From contig DAOWDF010000112.1 of assembly GCA_030639165.1 (NCBI GenBank), positions 1 through 14,508 of the forward strand: 14,508 nucleotides of DNA, in the 5' to 3' direction. Shown one piece after another: positions 1 through 6,596 of the stretch. Each line of letters starts with the position of its first letter. The first letter of the stretch is position 1. The translations under genes and the position numbers were made by a program. Origin of the DNA: Alphaproteobacteria bacterium (GTDB taxonomy: Bacteria; Pseudomonadota; Alphaproteobacteria; Micavibrionales; Micavibrionaceae). Below the pieces are notes generated by a model that searched no databases, was not told the DNA's origin, and was given only the letters and a program-made list of their open reading frames with translations.

Positions 1-141
1 GTTTGAGCTGTTTACCATCTGGAATTGTTGTTCAAGAATGCCTCTAATAACGGTTTCTTCAAAATCTGGATATTGAGATATTTCGTTATAGTGAGCTTGT
101 AACTCTTCATAATTCATATCTTTTGGATCTTTGGGAGGCAT
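1..141 (-). CDS. Hypothetical protein, N-terminal part (runs off the window)
   Basis: This is an open frame of 47 codons starting at ATG (141 down to 139) and continuing past the window edge without a stop. The protein begins MPPKDPKDMNYEELQ and is acidic and rich in glutamine and tyrosine, with no membrane segment in the visible part. I do not recognise the family; it is not the start of IscR, RirA or another familiar Fe-S regulator. The start is supported by an AAGGA ribosome binding site 9 nt upstream and by a consensus promoter further upstream (183-211). It is transcribed divergently from sufB, with 168 bp between the two starts. Function is unknown; the reality of the gene is fairly secure because start, ribosome binding site and promoter agree. 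Confidence 0.72.
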   Translation of the reverse strand, partial: MPPKDPKDMNYEELQAHYNEISQYPDFEETVIRGILEQQFQMVNSSN

Positions 142-182
142 AAGCGTTTATCCTTGATTGATAGGTTATTGTAATGCTCTCA

Positions 183-211
183 ATTATAGCCGCAACTGCT
201 GAATATGTCAA
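183..211 (-). promoter_or_regulatory. Sigma-70-type promoter, perfect consensus
   Basis: On the minus strand a -35 hexamer TTGACA (211-206) is followed by 17 nt and a -10 hexamer TATAAT (188-183). Both hexamers and the spacing match the housekeeping consensus exactly. Transcription would start near 176 and give a leader of about 35 nt before the ATG at 141. It drives the partial gene at the left edge and lies within the sufB upstream region, so strong transcription here could affect sufB. For sufB itself I see only a TATAAA at 270-275 with no good -35. Confidence 0.75.
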
Positions 212-309
212 ATAAGCATATATTGTCGTGGTGAAGACTAGAAATGGCTGGTATTTGTAAGGTGTACGGTATAAAAAGATGAGGTTTTCAACAAGACTAA
301 GTAGGAACA

Positions 310-1785
310 ATGGTAGCGACTGATGAGACTGTAAAACAGGTAGAAGAACTGGCTGGTGTATATGAGGCTGGTTTTGTTACTGATATTGAAAGCGATAAAG
401 CCCCTAAGGGTTTATCCGAAGATATCGTGCGCTTTATCTCTAAGAAAAAGGGTGACCCAGAATGGATGCTGGAAAAGCGCTTAAAGGCTTATAAACATTG
501 GCTAAAAATGCCTGAACCTCAATGGGCAAAGCTAGACATTGCCCCGATTGATTATCAGGCTTCCTATTACTATGCGGCGCCAAAATCATTGGAAGATATG
601 CCAGATAGTTTAGATGATATTGATCCTGCTATTCTTGAAACATATCAAAAGCTCGGCATTCCATTAAGGGAGCAAGAGATTCTTGCGGGCGTAAAAAACC
701 GTACTCCCATTGCCGTTGACGCGGTATTTGACTCGGTGTCCGTTGCGACGACTTTCAAGGCAGAGCTTGCTAAGCACGGAGTTATATTCTGTTCAATATC
801 TGACGCAATTAAAGACCACCCTGAGCTTATAAAGAAATATATGGGTTCGGTCGTGCCGCATTCCGATAATAAGCATGCATGCCTGAATAGCGCGGTATTC
901 ACTGACGGCAGCTTTGTCTATATCCCGCCAAATACGCGTTGCCCGATGGAGCTTTCCACTTATTTCCGTATAAATGAGCTAAATACTGGGCAGTTTGAAC
1001 GCACGCTTATAATCGCGGATAAAGGCTCTTATGTGTCATATCTGGAGGGCTGCACCGCGCCAATGCGTGATGAGAATCAGCTCCACGCTGCGATTGTTGA
1101 ATTGATAGCGCATGAAGATGCGGAGATAAAATACTCGACCGTGCAAAACTGGTATCCGGGCGATCCTGAAACTGGCAAGGGCGGGATTTATAATTTCGTT
1201 ACTAAGCGTGGGCTTTGCAAGGGGCGTAATTCCAAGATTAGCTGGACACAGGTTGAAACTGGCTCGGCTATCACATGGAAATATCCATCGTGCATTTTGC
1301 AGGGCGATAATTCAGTTGGTGAGTTCTATTCCGTTGCCATTACAAATGGTCGCCAGCAAGCTGATACTGGTACAAAAATGATCCATATTGGTAAAAATAC
1401 TACCTCCCGTATTATCTCTAAGGGAGTTAGTGCGGGCAAAAGTAACAGTACATATCGCGGTCAGGTTAAGATCATGCCAAGCGCTAAGGGAGCCAAAAAC
1501 TTTACCGTTTGTGATTCTCTGTTGATAGGCGATGAATGTGGGGCGCATACTGTTCCCTGCATTGAAAGCCGTAATAAGACGGCAAGTCTAGGGCATGAGG
1601 CGACTACAAGTAAGATTTCTGATGAGCAATTATTCTATTGCCGTCAACGCGGAATTAGCGAAGAAGATGCTATAGCCCTTATTGTAAATGGCTTTGCCCG
1701 CGAGGTTATGCAGCATTTGCCCATGGAGTTCGCTGTCGAAGCCCAAAAATTAATTGGTATAAGTTTAGAAGGCAGTGTCGGTTGA
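310..1785 (+). CDS. sufB: Fe-S cluster assembly scaffold protein SufB
   Basis: SufB is the scaffold subunit of the cytosolic SufBCD complex, on which new Fe-S clusters are built from SufS-derived sulfur. The 491 residues match the usual family length (about 480-495). The C-terminal core is well conserved. Cys401 in TVCDSLLIG aligns with E. coli Cys405, and His429-Glu430 in GHEATTSKI align with His433-Glu434, the residues implicated in cluster formation (alignment by motif and a constant offset of 4). The protein ends in KLIGISLEGSVG, typical of the family. The ATG at 310 follows AGTAGGA closely. A TATAAA at 270-275 is a weak promoter candidate without a clear -35, so an activator may be needed. 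The stop TGA overlaps the start of the next gene (TGATG). The last 40 bp are repeated at 2541-2580. Confidence 0.97.
   Translation: MVATDETVKQVEELAGVYEAGFVTDIESDKAPKGLSEDIVRFISKKKGDPEWMLEKRLKAYKHWLKMPEPQWAKLDIAPIDYQASYYYAAPKSLEDMPDSLDDIDPAILETYQKLGIPLREQEILAGVKNRTPIAVDAVFDSVSVATTFKAELAKHGVIFCSISDAIKDHPELIKKYMGSVVPHSDNKHACLNSAVFTDGSFVYIPPNTRCPMELSTYFRINELNTGQFERTLIIADKGSYVSYLEGCTAPMRDENQLHAAIVELIAHEDAEIKYSTVQNWYPGDPETGKGGIYNFVTKRGLCKGRNSKISWTQVETGSAITWKYPSCILQGDNSVGEFYSVAITNGRQQADTGTKMIHIGKNTTSRIISKGVSAGKSNSTYRGQVKIMPSAKGAKNFTVCDSLLIGDECGAHTVPCIESRNKTASLGHEATTSKISDEQLFYCRQRGISEEDAIALIVNGFAREVMQHLPMEFAVEAQKLIGISLEGSVG
1746..1785 (+). repeat. Direct repeat, copy 1 (3' end of sufB)
   Basis: These 40 bp encode the last 12 residues and stop codon of SufB. 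They recur at 2541-2580 with 37 of 40 positions identical. The three differences (AGT/AGC, GGC/GGT, GTC/GTT) are all third-position and synonymous in the sufB frame. Confidence 0.95.
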
Positions 1786-2108
1786 TGGAATTAGATGAAT
1801 TTATATCAAAAACATTAGTGCAGATTATTGCAGGTGTAACAAAAGCGCAAGATGAGCATAGTGATTTAGTGAATCCTATGGGGGCTGGTAAGGTATATAG
1901 AGTTAATCGCCCGCCCTCTGAGGCTGTAAAAAGTGTCGATTTTGATGTTGCGGTTACAGTTGAAGAAAAAAAGGGGGCAAAAGGCGGTGCTAAAATTTCT
2001 GTTCTTGGCAATAATATTGGAGGAAGTGGAGGTAGTGAGTCAACAGAGAGATCAGTTACCAAAATTAAATTTAGTGTACCTATTTGTTATGGGCTGACTA
2101 AAAATTAG
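1785..2108 (+). CDS. Small Trypco2-like accessory protein
   Basis: The protein has 107 residues from ATG 1785, which overlaps the sufB stop (TGATG) and implies translational coupling. The N-terminal third (MELDEFISKTLVQIIAGVTK) looks like an amphipathic helix. The C-terminal half (VDFDVAVTVEEKKGAKGGAK, then a GGSGGSES turn and SVTKIKFSVPI) has the pattern of beta strands with a Gly-rich linker that I associate with the trypsin-co-occurring domain 2 (Trypco2) group and similar short hypothetical proteins. That group has been linked to NTP-dependent conflict systems, but no protease or NTPase partner is visible here. A TTG just upstream (1782) is a less likely start. There are no cysteines for cluster binding apart from one near the C terminus. 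The family call is by pattern only; the gene itself is likely real. Confidence 0.6.
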   Translation: MELDEFISKTLVQIIAGVTKAQDEHSDLVNPMGAGKVYRVNRPPSEAVKSVDFDVAVTVEEKKGAKGGAKISVLGNNIGGSGGSESTERSVTKIKFSVPICYGLTKN

Positions 2109-2116
2109 TGTTAAAG

Positions 2117-2213
2117 TTCTACGTCATTATCTGGCTTGTCCAGATAATCCACGTTAAAATATTGCACTGGTGTATAAATGGATCATACGGACAAGCCATA
2201 TGATGACATAGAA
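2117..2213 (+). repeat. Palindromic repeat element (GTCAT...GATGAC type)
   Basis: The first 25 bases (2117-2141) match the reverse complement of the last 25 (2189-2213) at 22 positions, so the whole 97 bp can fold back on itself. Locally there are two smaller hairpins: ATTATCTGG/CCAGATAAT (2126-2134 with 2140-2148, loop CTTGT) and ATCATA...TATGAT on the right. The borders TACGTCAT, ATCC, GGATC and GATGACATA are shared with the element at 12206-12332 and resemble dispersed palindromic units seen in alphaproteobacteria. It ends 16 nt before the GIY-YIG start codon. Confidence 0.8.
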
Positions 2214-2229
2214 GTGGAGTGGATGGGAT

Positions 2230-2523
2230 ATGCAGAGGAAATTCTATGTTTATATCCTTGCTAGTGGTTTTAATGGCACATTATATATCGGCATGACCTC
2301 TGACTTAGTGAAAAGAATTTGGGAGCATAAGAATAATATAGTTGAGGGGTTTACGAAGAAATACCGCGTACATGATTTAGTTTATTACGAGATTTTTGAT
2401 GATGCAGAAAACGCAATCAGAGGAGAGAAAAGGTTGAAAAGATATAATCGTGATTGGAAAATTAATTTAATTAAACGCGATAATCCATATTGGAGAGATT
2501 TATATGAAGGTATTTGTAAATAA
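2230..2523 (+). CDS. Small GIY-YIG nuclease family protein
   Basis: This is a free-standing GIY-YIG domain of 97 residues, the usual size for the UvrC-N-terminal-like family of small nucleases. The signature is complete: VYI at 7-9, YIG at 19-21, Arg29 and His33 in LVKRIWEHK, and a metal-binding Glu66 in RGEKRLKRY. It should therefore be a competent metal-dependent DNA endonuclease domain, though natural substrates of this subfamily are poorly known. Such genes are often dispersed near palindromic repeats, and here one such repeat lies directly upstream, with a sufB-end copy 18 nt downstream. It interrupts an otherwise conserved sufB-to-sufC arrangement and has no obvious role in Fe-S assembly. 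The start ATG follows a GGAG/GGGA-rich stretch. The family call is firm; a homing or mobilising role is inference. Confidence 0.92.
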   Translation: MQRKFYVYILASGFNGTLYIGMTSDLVKRIWEHKNNIVEGFTKKYRVHDLVYYEIFDDAENAIRGEKRLKRYNRDWKINLIKRDNPYWRDLYEGICK

Positions 2524-2540
2524 ACAGGAGGCTATACTAT

Positions 2541-2580
2541 AAAATTAATTGGTATAAGCTTAGAAGGTAGTGTTGGTTGA
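2541..2580 (+). repeat. Direct repeat, copy 2 (duplicate of the sufB 3' end)
   Basis: This encodes KLIGISLEGSVG and a stop in the sufB frame with only synonymous differences from 1746-1785. Upstream of 2541 similarity to sufB stops, so it is not part of a second sufB gene. An AGGAGG (2526-2531) lies 7 nt before an in-frame ATA, but no standard start codon precedes the copy. It is best read as a relic left by insertion or recombination. Confidence 0.93.
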
Positions 2581-2644
2581 AGTGAAATATTAATAAATAC
2601 TATGTTACTATCATTGTTGTTATTTAATTGTGAGGAAAATAAAT

Positions 2645-3040
2645 ATGACACCATCTTCAACTATAGATCTTTTAAACACTGATCCGTTTTTACTGTTCTT
2701 TGGTACATTCTATTTAGTACTTGGCTTCTCTTGTTTCTTTGCAAAGCAAGCATGGCAGGATTTTGCAGATTTATTTGTAGAAAATGAAGCGCTAAGCCTG
2801 ATTATGGGTATTATTGTTTTACCCATATCTCTATTTATCGTTGTATTTTACAATGATTGGAGCAGTTTAGCATCTACTATTCTGATGATTATCGGGTATA
2901 TGGCACTGTTAAAGGCGCTGATCTTGCTTGTGAAGCCTTGTGTTATGCAGGCCATATTAAGAAAAGACTTTGTTAGACAATGGATTTGGCTAGATGGTGT
3001 TGCAGGTATGTTGCTTGGGCTGTCTTTACTGTTTCTCTAA
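2645..3040 (+). CDS. Small integral membrane protein, four predicted segments
   Basis: The protein has 131 residues from ATG 2645, chosen because AGGAAA at 2633-2638 is a well-spaced ribosome binding site; an in-frame GTG at 2630 would overlap that site. Hydrophobic segments lie near residues 14-33, 48-69, 76-97 and 115-131. The pattern (a short N-terminal segment, a polar QDFADLFVENEAL loop, then FYNDW and a MALLKALILLVKP segment) resembles small inner-membrane proteins of unknown function annotated in many proteobacteria. There are no catalytic motifs. It lies in the sufB-sufC gap, so it should be co-transcribed with the SUF genes. Whether it serves Fe-S assembly is unknown. Confidence 0.8.
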   Translation: MTPSSTIDLLNTDPFLLFFGTFYLVLGFSCFFAKQAWQDFADLFVENEALSLIMGIIVLPISLFIVVFYNDWSSLASTILMIIGYMALLKALILLVKPCVMQAILRKDFVRQWIWLDGVAGMLLGLSLLFL

Positions 3041-3059
3041 TAGGGCGCAAGGTTACCAA

Positions 3060-3311
3060 ATGTCCGATACGATAAAAGGCAAAGCTCTTTCCATAGAGCT
3101 TGTCTTGCATTACGCCGTTATATTATTTACAAGCGCGATAATTACTTTTGCTATTTTATATGCATTTATAGCAACCAGCTCAGTTAGTAAACAGAGCGGA
3201 GCTGTTACGCTACCTGATAGTGGGGAAAGTAAGAAAGCTGCAGCAAAATTGCTTCCTGACTTTTTGATAGATGATATGAACTCAGATGAGTTAGGTCAGT
3301 TAAAACCTTGA
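3060..3311 (+). CDS. Small single-pass membrane protein, unknown function
   Basis: The protein has 83 residues from ATG 3060, with AAGG 7 nt upstream. An upstream in-frame GTG (2994) lies inside the previous gene and is unlikely. One strong transmembrane segment spans about residues 14-39. A polar C-terminal part contains a lysine/alanine-rich SKKAAAKLLPDFLIDDMNSD stretch. The short basic N terminus followed by a hydrophobic helix suggests a membrane anchor with a soluble tail. I do not recognise a family. It starts 20 nt after the preceding membrane-protein gene and probably belongs to the same transcript. Confidence 0.6.
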   Translation: MSDTIKGKALSIELVLHYAVILFTSAIITFAILYAFIATSSVSKQSGAVTLPDSGESKKAAAKLLPDFLIDDMNSDELGQLKP

Positions 3312-3419
3312 TAGCTAATTAATTAAGCATGAATTTATCAAGAGCTAGGGTTATATATCAAGGGCAAACCATTTTTATATATTATATGTACAATCATCGA
3401 GCTACTAAGTATCCTGTTT

Positions 3420-3590
3420 GTGCTTGGCGGGGCTGCTATGCTGTTCTTATATTTCAACAGCGAGGAGTATGCACAAAATGGTTTTTCACTTGGCTATTTA
3501 ATTAAGAGAGCAGGGCTTGTAATTTTGGGCTTGTTGTCTTATCAAATGGCTAGAAGTTCAAAGAAGAAGATGCGTAAAAGGCGTAAGTAA
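3420..3590 (+). CDS. Possible small membrane protein upstream of sufC; start uncertain
   Basis: The stretch between 3312 and sufC has one plausible coding frame, open from 3333 to a TAA at 3588-3590. From the GTG at 3420 it gives 56 residues: a hydrophobic start, FNSEEYAQNGFSLGYLIKR, a second hydrophobic segment (AGLVILGLLSYQM) and a strongly basic tail (SSKKKMRKRRK). Hydrophobic sequence continues upstream in frame (FLYIICTIIELLSILF), which suggests the true protein begins before 3420, yet no ATG, GTG or TTG lies there. Either a rare start (ATC 3357 has AGGG 6 nt upstream) is used, or the start has been lost. ATG 3438 is the only internal alternative in the N-terminal part. The rest of 3312-3620 shows nothing else I can name. 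Confidence 0.42.
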   Translation: MLGGAAMLFLYFNSEEYAQNGFSLGYLIKRAGLVILGLLSYQMARSSKKKMRKRRK

Positions 3591-3620
3591 TTACATCTTA
3601 TACCTTGAGGAAATGATACT

Positions 3621-4385
3621 ATGATTGAAATAAAAGACTTATATGCATCGGTTGAAACTGATGAAGGCGATAAAGAGATAATAAAGGGGCTAAACCTGTC
3701 TATAAAGTCAGGTGAGGTTCACGCGATTATGGGGCCAAATGGAGCGGGTAAATCTACGCTTTCTTATGTATTGTCTGGTCGTGATGGTTATAAGGTAACA
3801 AGTGGCTCTATAACCTTGGACGGTAAGGATTTGTTGGATCTTGAGCCAGAAGAGCGCGCTGCTGCTGGTTTGTTTTTGGCTTTCCAATACCCGCTGGAAA
3901 TCCCCGGCGTTAATATGAGTATGTTCCTTAAAACCTCTATAAATGCTATCCGTAAACAGCGTGGTCAGGATGAGCTGGACGCGCTTGGTCTACTCAAGCT
4001 CATCAAGTCTAAAACTAAAGAGCTGGGCATTTCAGATGACATGATGAAACGCGCGGTTAATGTTGGATTCTCAGGTGGAGAGAAAAAACGTAATGAAGTA
4101 CTTCAAATGTCGATGTTAGAACCAAAATTCTGCGTTCTTGATGAAACTGATTCTGGCCTAGATATAGACGCGCTTAAAGTAGTTGCTGATGGGGTTAATA
4201 ACCTAAGATCTCCTGAACGCTCATTTCTTGTGATTACCCATTACCAGCGCTTGCTGGATTATATTAAGCCTGATTTTGTGCATATTTTGGCAGATGGTAA
4301 AATCGTAAAAACTGGTGGAGCAGAACTAGCGCTTGAGCTGGAAGAAAAGGGCTATACAGATTTCGTTAATGGTGAGGCAGCTTAA
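3621..4385 (+). CDS. sufC: SufC, ATPase of the SufBCD complex
   Basis: SufC is the ABC-type ATPase that binds SufB and SufD and drives conformational change of the scaffold during cluster assembly; it is cytosolic rather than a transporter. All motifs are present in 254 residues: Walker A GPNGAGKST (38-46), Q-loop Gln89, signature SGGEKKR (151-157), Walker B CVLDE with catalytic Glu175, D-loop SGLDIDAL and switch His207. The length is normal for the family. The start ATG 3621 has AGGAAA upstream. The stop TAA is immediately followed by the sufD ATG, consistent with tight co-translation. Confidence 0.97.
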   Translation: MIEIKDLYASVETDEGDKEIIKGLNLSIKSGEVHAIMGPNGAGKSTLSYVLSGRDGYKVTSGSITLDGKDLLDLEPEERAAAGLFLAFQYPLEIPGVNMSMFLKTSINAIRKQRGQDELDALGLLKLIKSKTKELGISDDMMKRAVNVGFSGGEKKRNEVLQMSMLEPKFCVLDETDSGLDIDALKVVADGVNNLRSPERSFLVITHYQRLLDYIKPDFVHILADGKIVKTGGAELALELEEKGYTDFVNGEAA

Positions 4386-5348
4386 ATGGGCATGTTAAAC
4401 CTACAGCAAAACAAATTACCGACGCGCAAAGATGAGGAATGGAAATACACCAACCTCTCCCGCGCCTTGGGTGAGCTAAAAGATGTTCAGCCTGAATCTC
4501 CGCAAGAAATAGTTATCCACAAAAACAGTGGGCAAATCTGTGGAGAGATTGAGGAAATCTTGTGGACAGGCGTAGATAACCAGCATCACCAGCCATGCTT
4601 AAAGATCACATTAGAGGATGGCGCGCAGGCCACCATTATTGAACGCCATGAGGGTGAAGGCTCATATTGGAAGAATATGAGCACTGAAATTAAGCTTGGT
4701 AAAAATGCGAAGCTCAATCATATACGTATTCAAAATGATAGCGTTGCGGCAGTGCAAACCAATATGGTGCATATAACTATGGAGCAAAACGCCCAGCTAG
4801 ACAGCTTTTCACTAAATATAGGCGGCAAACTAACCCGCCATGATATTCATGCGCTCTTGAATGGATCTGGCATTGAATGTTCATTGAATGGAGTAAATTT
4901 ACTACGCGGTGATCAGCACGGAGACACTACAATATTGATGGAGCATTTAGCTCCGCATAGCAGCTCTAATCAGTTCTACCGCACGTTGTTGGATGATAAT
5001 GCACGTGGTGTCTTTCAGGGTAAGATCTATGTGGATAAATGCGCTCAGCAAACTGATGGTTACCAACTATCTAATGCATTGATGCTTTCAGATAAATGCG
5101 AAATGGATACTAAGCCAGAGCTTGAGATTTACGCCGATGATGTTAAATGTTCGCATGGTTCAACCATTGGTCAGCTTGACGAAGATCCTTTGTTTTACCT
5201 TCGTAGCCGTGGTTTAAGCGAAGCGCAGGCACGAGAACTCCTGATGCAGGCTTTTATGTATGAAGTTATGGATAAAATCATGGATGAAAATATACGTGAT
5301 TCAATCAAAGATATAGCTGGAGGTTGGCTAAAAGCGGCTTTGAAATAA
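4386..5348 (+). CDS. sufD: SufD, Fe-S assembly complex subunit (short form)
   Basis: SufD is the SufB paralogue that completes the SufBCD complex and is needed for iron acquisition. The N-terminal motif LPTRKDEEWKYTNL and the C-terminal core (VKCSHGSTIG, then FYLRSRGLSEAQARELL) are diagnostic. His257 in CSHG aligns with E. coli His360, a cluster-assembly residue. At 320 residues it is roughly 100 shorter than typical SufD; only 11 residues precede the LPTRKDEEW motif, so most of the N-terminal helical part is missing and the middle is compact. The ATG follows the sufC stop directly, leaving no room for a longer start in this frame. The core looks intact, so it is probably functional. Confidence 0.94.
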   Translation: MGMLNLQQNKLPTRKDEEWKYTNLSRALGELKDVQPESPQEIVIHKNSGQICGEIEEILWTGVDNQHHQPCLKITLEDGAQATIIERHEGEGSYWKNMSTEIKLGKNAKLNHIRIQNDSVAAVQTNMVHITMEQNAQLDSFSLNIGGKLTRHDIHALLNGSGIECSLNGVNLLRGDQHGDTTILMEHLAPHSSSNQFYRTLLDDNARGVFQGKIYVDKCAQQTDGYQLSNALMLSDKCEMDTKPELEIYADDVKCSHGSTIGQLDEDPLFYLRSRGLSEAQARELLMQAFMYEVMDKIMDENIRDSIKDIAGGWLKAALK

Positions 5349-5349
5349 T

Positions 5350-6591
5350 ATGAGCTATAACCTAAACTCACCATGGCGCGATGATTTCCCTGTGTTGCAA
5401 ACTAAAGCACACGGGAGCAAGACGCTAGCCTTCCTCGATAGCGCGGCCAGCGCGCAAAAACCACAAGCTGTTATTGATGCAATGGATGATGTGCTGACAA
5501 AGGGCTATTCCAATATCCATCGCGGGCTTTATGAGATTTCCCAAAACCTAACGCAGAGTTTTGAAGATGTTCGCAAGAAAGTGGCAAGCTTCATCGGCGC
5601 AAGTTCAGAAAAAAATATCATATTCACCCGTAATACTACCGAGGGCATAAACCTCGTAGCGCAAAGCTGGGCGCGTCCCACTATGAAAGCAGGCGATCAG
5701 ATTATCATCACCGAGCTTGAGCATCACGCAAATATAGTTCCATGGCAAATATTGGCCGAGCAGATTGGCATAGTTGTAAAAGTCGTGCCAATGCGCAAAG
5801 ACACAACTCTTGATCTCGAAGCATTCAAAAACCTTCTAAGCGATAAAACTAAACTAGTTTCATTCACTGAAATATCCAACGCTTTTGGCACCATTAACCC
5901 TGTATCTAAAATCATTGAAATGGTGCGAGAATATAATTCAGCTATAAAAATTCTGGTTGATGGCTCACAAGGTATTGTCCATCGTAAGGTCGATGTGCGC
6001 AAAATGGATGCAGATTTCTATGTGTTCACTGGCCATAAATTATATGCGCCAACGGGAATAGGGGTGCTCTACGGTAAGTATGATCTGCTCCAATCCATGC
6101 CTCCATATCAGGGCGGCGGCGATATGATAGAACGCGTTAGCTTTAAAACGGGCACTATATACCGTGAAGCTCCGTATAAGTTCGAGGCTGGAACTCCTGC
6201 GATTGTTGAAGTAATTGGTCTGGGCGCGGCTGTGGATTATATTGTGGATAACTCTATGGATAAAATCATAGAACATGAGCGCAATTTGCTGGAATACGCA
6301 ACTGAGCAAATTTTATCCATTAAAGGCTTAACCCTGTATGGCGTTGATGACTTGAGCCGAAAGGCAGGTATATTAAGCTTTTCCATGGATGGATTGCACC
6401 CTAGTGATATCGGTATGGTGCTTGATCAATGCGGCGTAGCAGTGCGCAGCGGCCATCATTGTGCAATGCCCGCTATGGAGGCGATGGGCATAGATTCAAC
6501 CATTCGCGCCTCGTTAGCAATGTATAGCGATACTTCAGATATTGACTCTCTCATCAATGCATTGCATAAAGTGCAGGATTTGTTTGGATAG
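5350..6591 (+). CDS. sufS: SufS, cysteine desulfurase (class V aminotransferase fold)
   Basis: SufS is a PLP-dependent group II cysteine desulfurase that takes sulfur from L-cysteine as a persulfide and feeds it to SufB. The PLP lysine is Lys230 in FTGHKLYAPTG, the cofactor-stacking histidine is in TELEHHANIV (121-130), and the catalytic cysteine is Cys371 in RSGHHCAMP. The length of 413 residues is standard. Group II enzymes normally need a SufE or SufU partner to be fully active, and none is encoded in this window. The start ATG lies 1 nt after the sufD stop, so the two genes are translationally linked. Confidence 0.97.
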   Translation: MSYNLNSPWRDDFPVLQTKAHGSKTLAFLDSAASAQKPQAVIDAMDDVLTKGYSNIHRGLYEISQNLTQSFEDVRKKVASFIGASSEKNIIFTRNTTEGINLVAQSWARPTMKAGDQIIITELEHHANIVPWQILAEQIGIVVKVVPMRKDTTLDLEAFKNLLSDKTKLVSFTEISNAFGTINPVSKIIEMVREYNSAIKILVDGSQGIVHRKVDVRKMDADFYVFTGHKLYAPTGIGVLYGKYDLLQSMPPYQGGGDMIERVSFKTGTIYREAPYKFEAGTPAIVEVIGLGAAVDYIVDNSMDKIIEHERNLLEYATEQILSIKGLTLYGVDDLSRKAGILSFSMDGLHPSDIGMVLDQCGVAVRSGHHCAMPAMEAMGIDSTIRASLAMYSDTSDIDSLINALHKVQDLFG

Positions 6592-6596
6592 AGATA

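Larger units (their letters stand above)
1786..2580 (+). mobile_element. Putative inserted cassette (Trypco2-like gene, palindromic element, GIY-YIG nuclease) bounded by sufB-end repeats
   Basis: The segment after the sufB stop, through the second copy of the sufB 3' end, is one repeat unit of 795 bp. It holds a small accessory gene, a 97-bp palindromic element and a GIY-YIG nuclease gene, and ends with a 40-bp copy of the sufB terminus. Removing one unit would leave an intact sufB followed by the membrane-protein gene at 2645. No transposase, integrase or terminal inverted repeat of the whole segment is seen. The mobile interpretation is inference from the bracketing repeat and the nuclease. 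Confidence 0.4.

Noticed and set aside
107..310. Minus-strand frame of 67 codons upstream of sufB
   Set aside because: It overlaps the start and the consensus promoter of the better-supported minus-strand gene at 1-141 in another frame, and has no ribosome binding site.
1706..2062. Minus-strand frame of 118 codons across the sufB end and the Trypco2-like gene
   Set aside because: It lies opposite a certain and a likely gene, and its composition looks like a shadow.
2541..2580. A second sufB gene or a split sufB
   Set aside because: Only the terminal 12 codons and stop are repeated; upstream similarity ends at once and the first sufB is complete.
1786..2580. Insertion sequence or integrative element with its own recombinase
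   Set aside because: No transposase or integrase is encoded and the ends are not inverted repeats; only the sufB-end repeat and a GIY-YIG nuclease gene support mobility.
3329..3505. ATG-started frame of 58 codons between the small membrane gene and sufC
   Set aside because: Its product is rich in Trp, Cys and Arg with no pattern, while another frame of the same stretch gives a coherent membrane protein with a basic tail.
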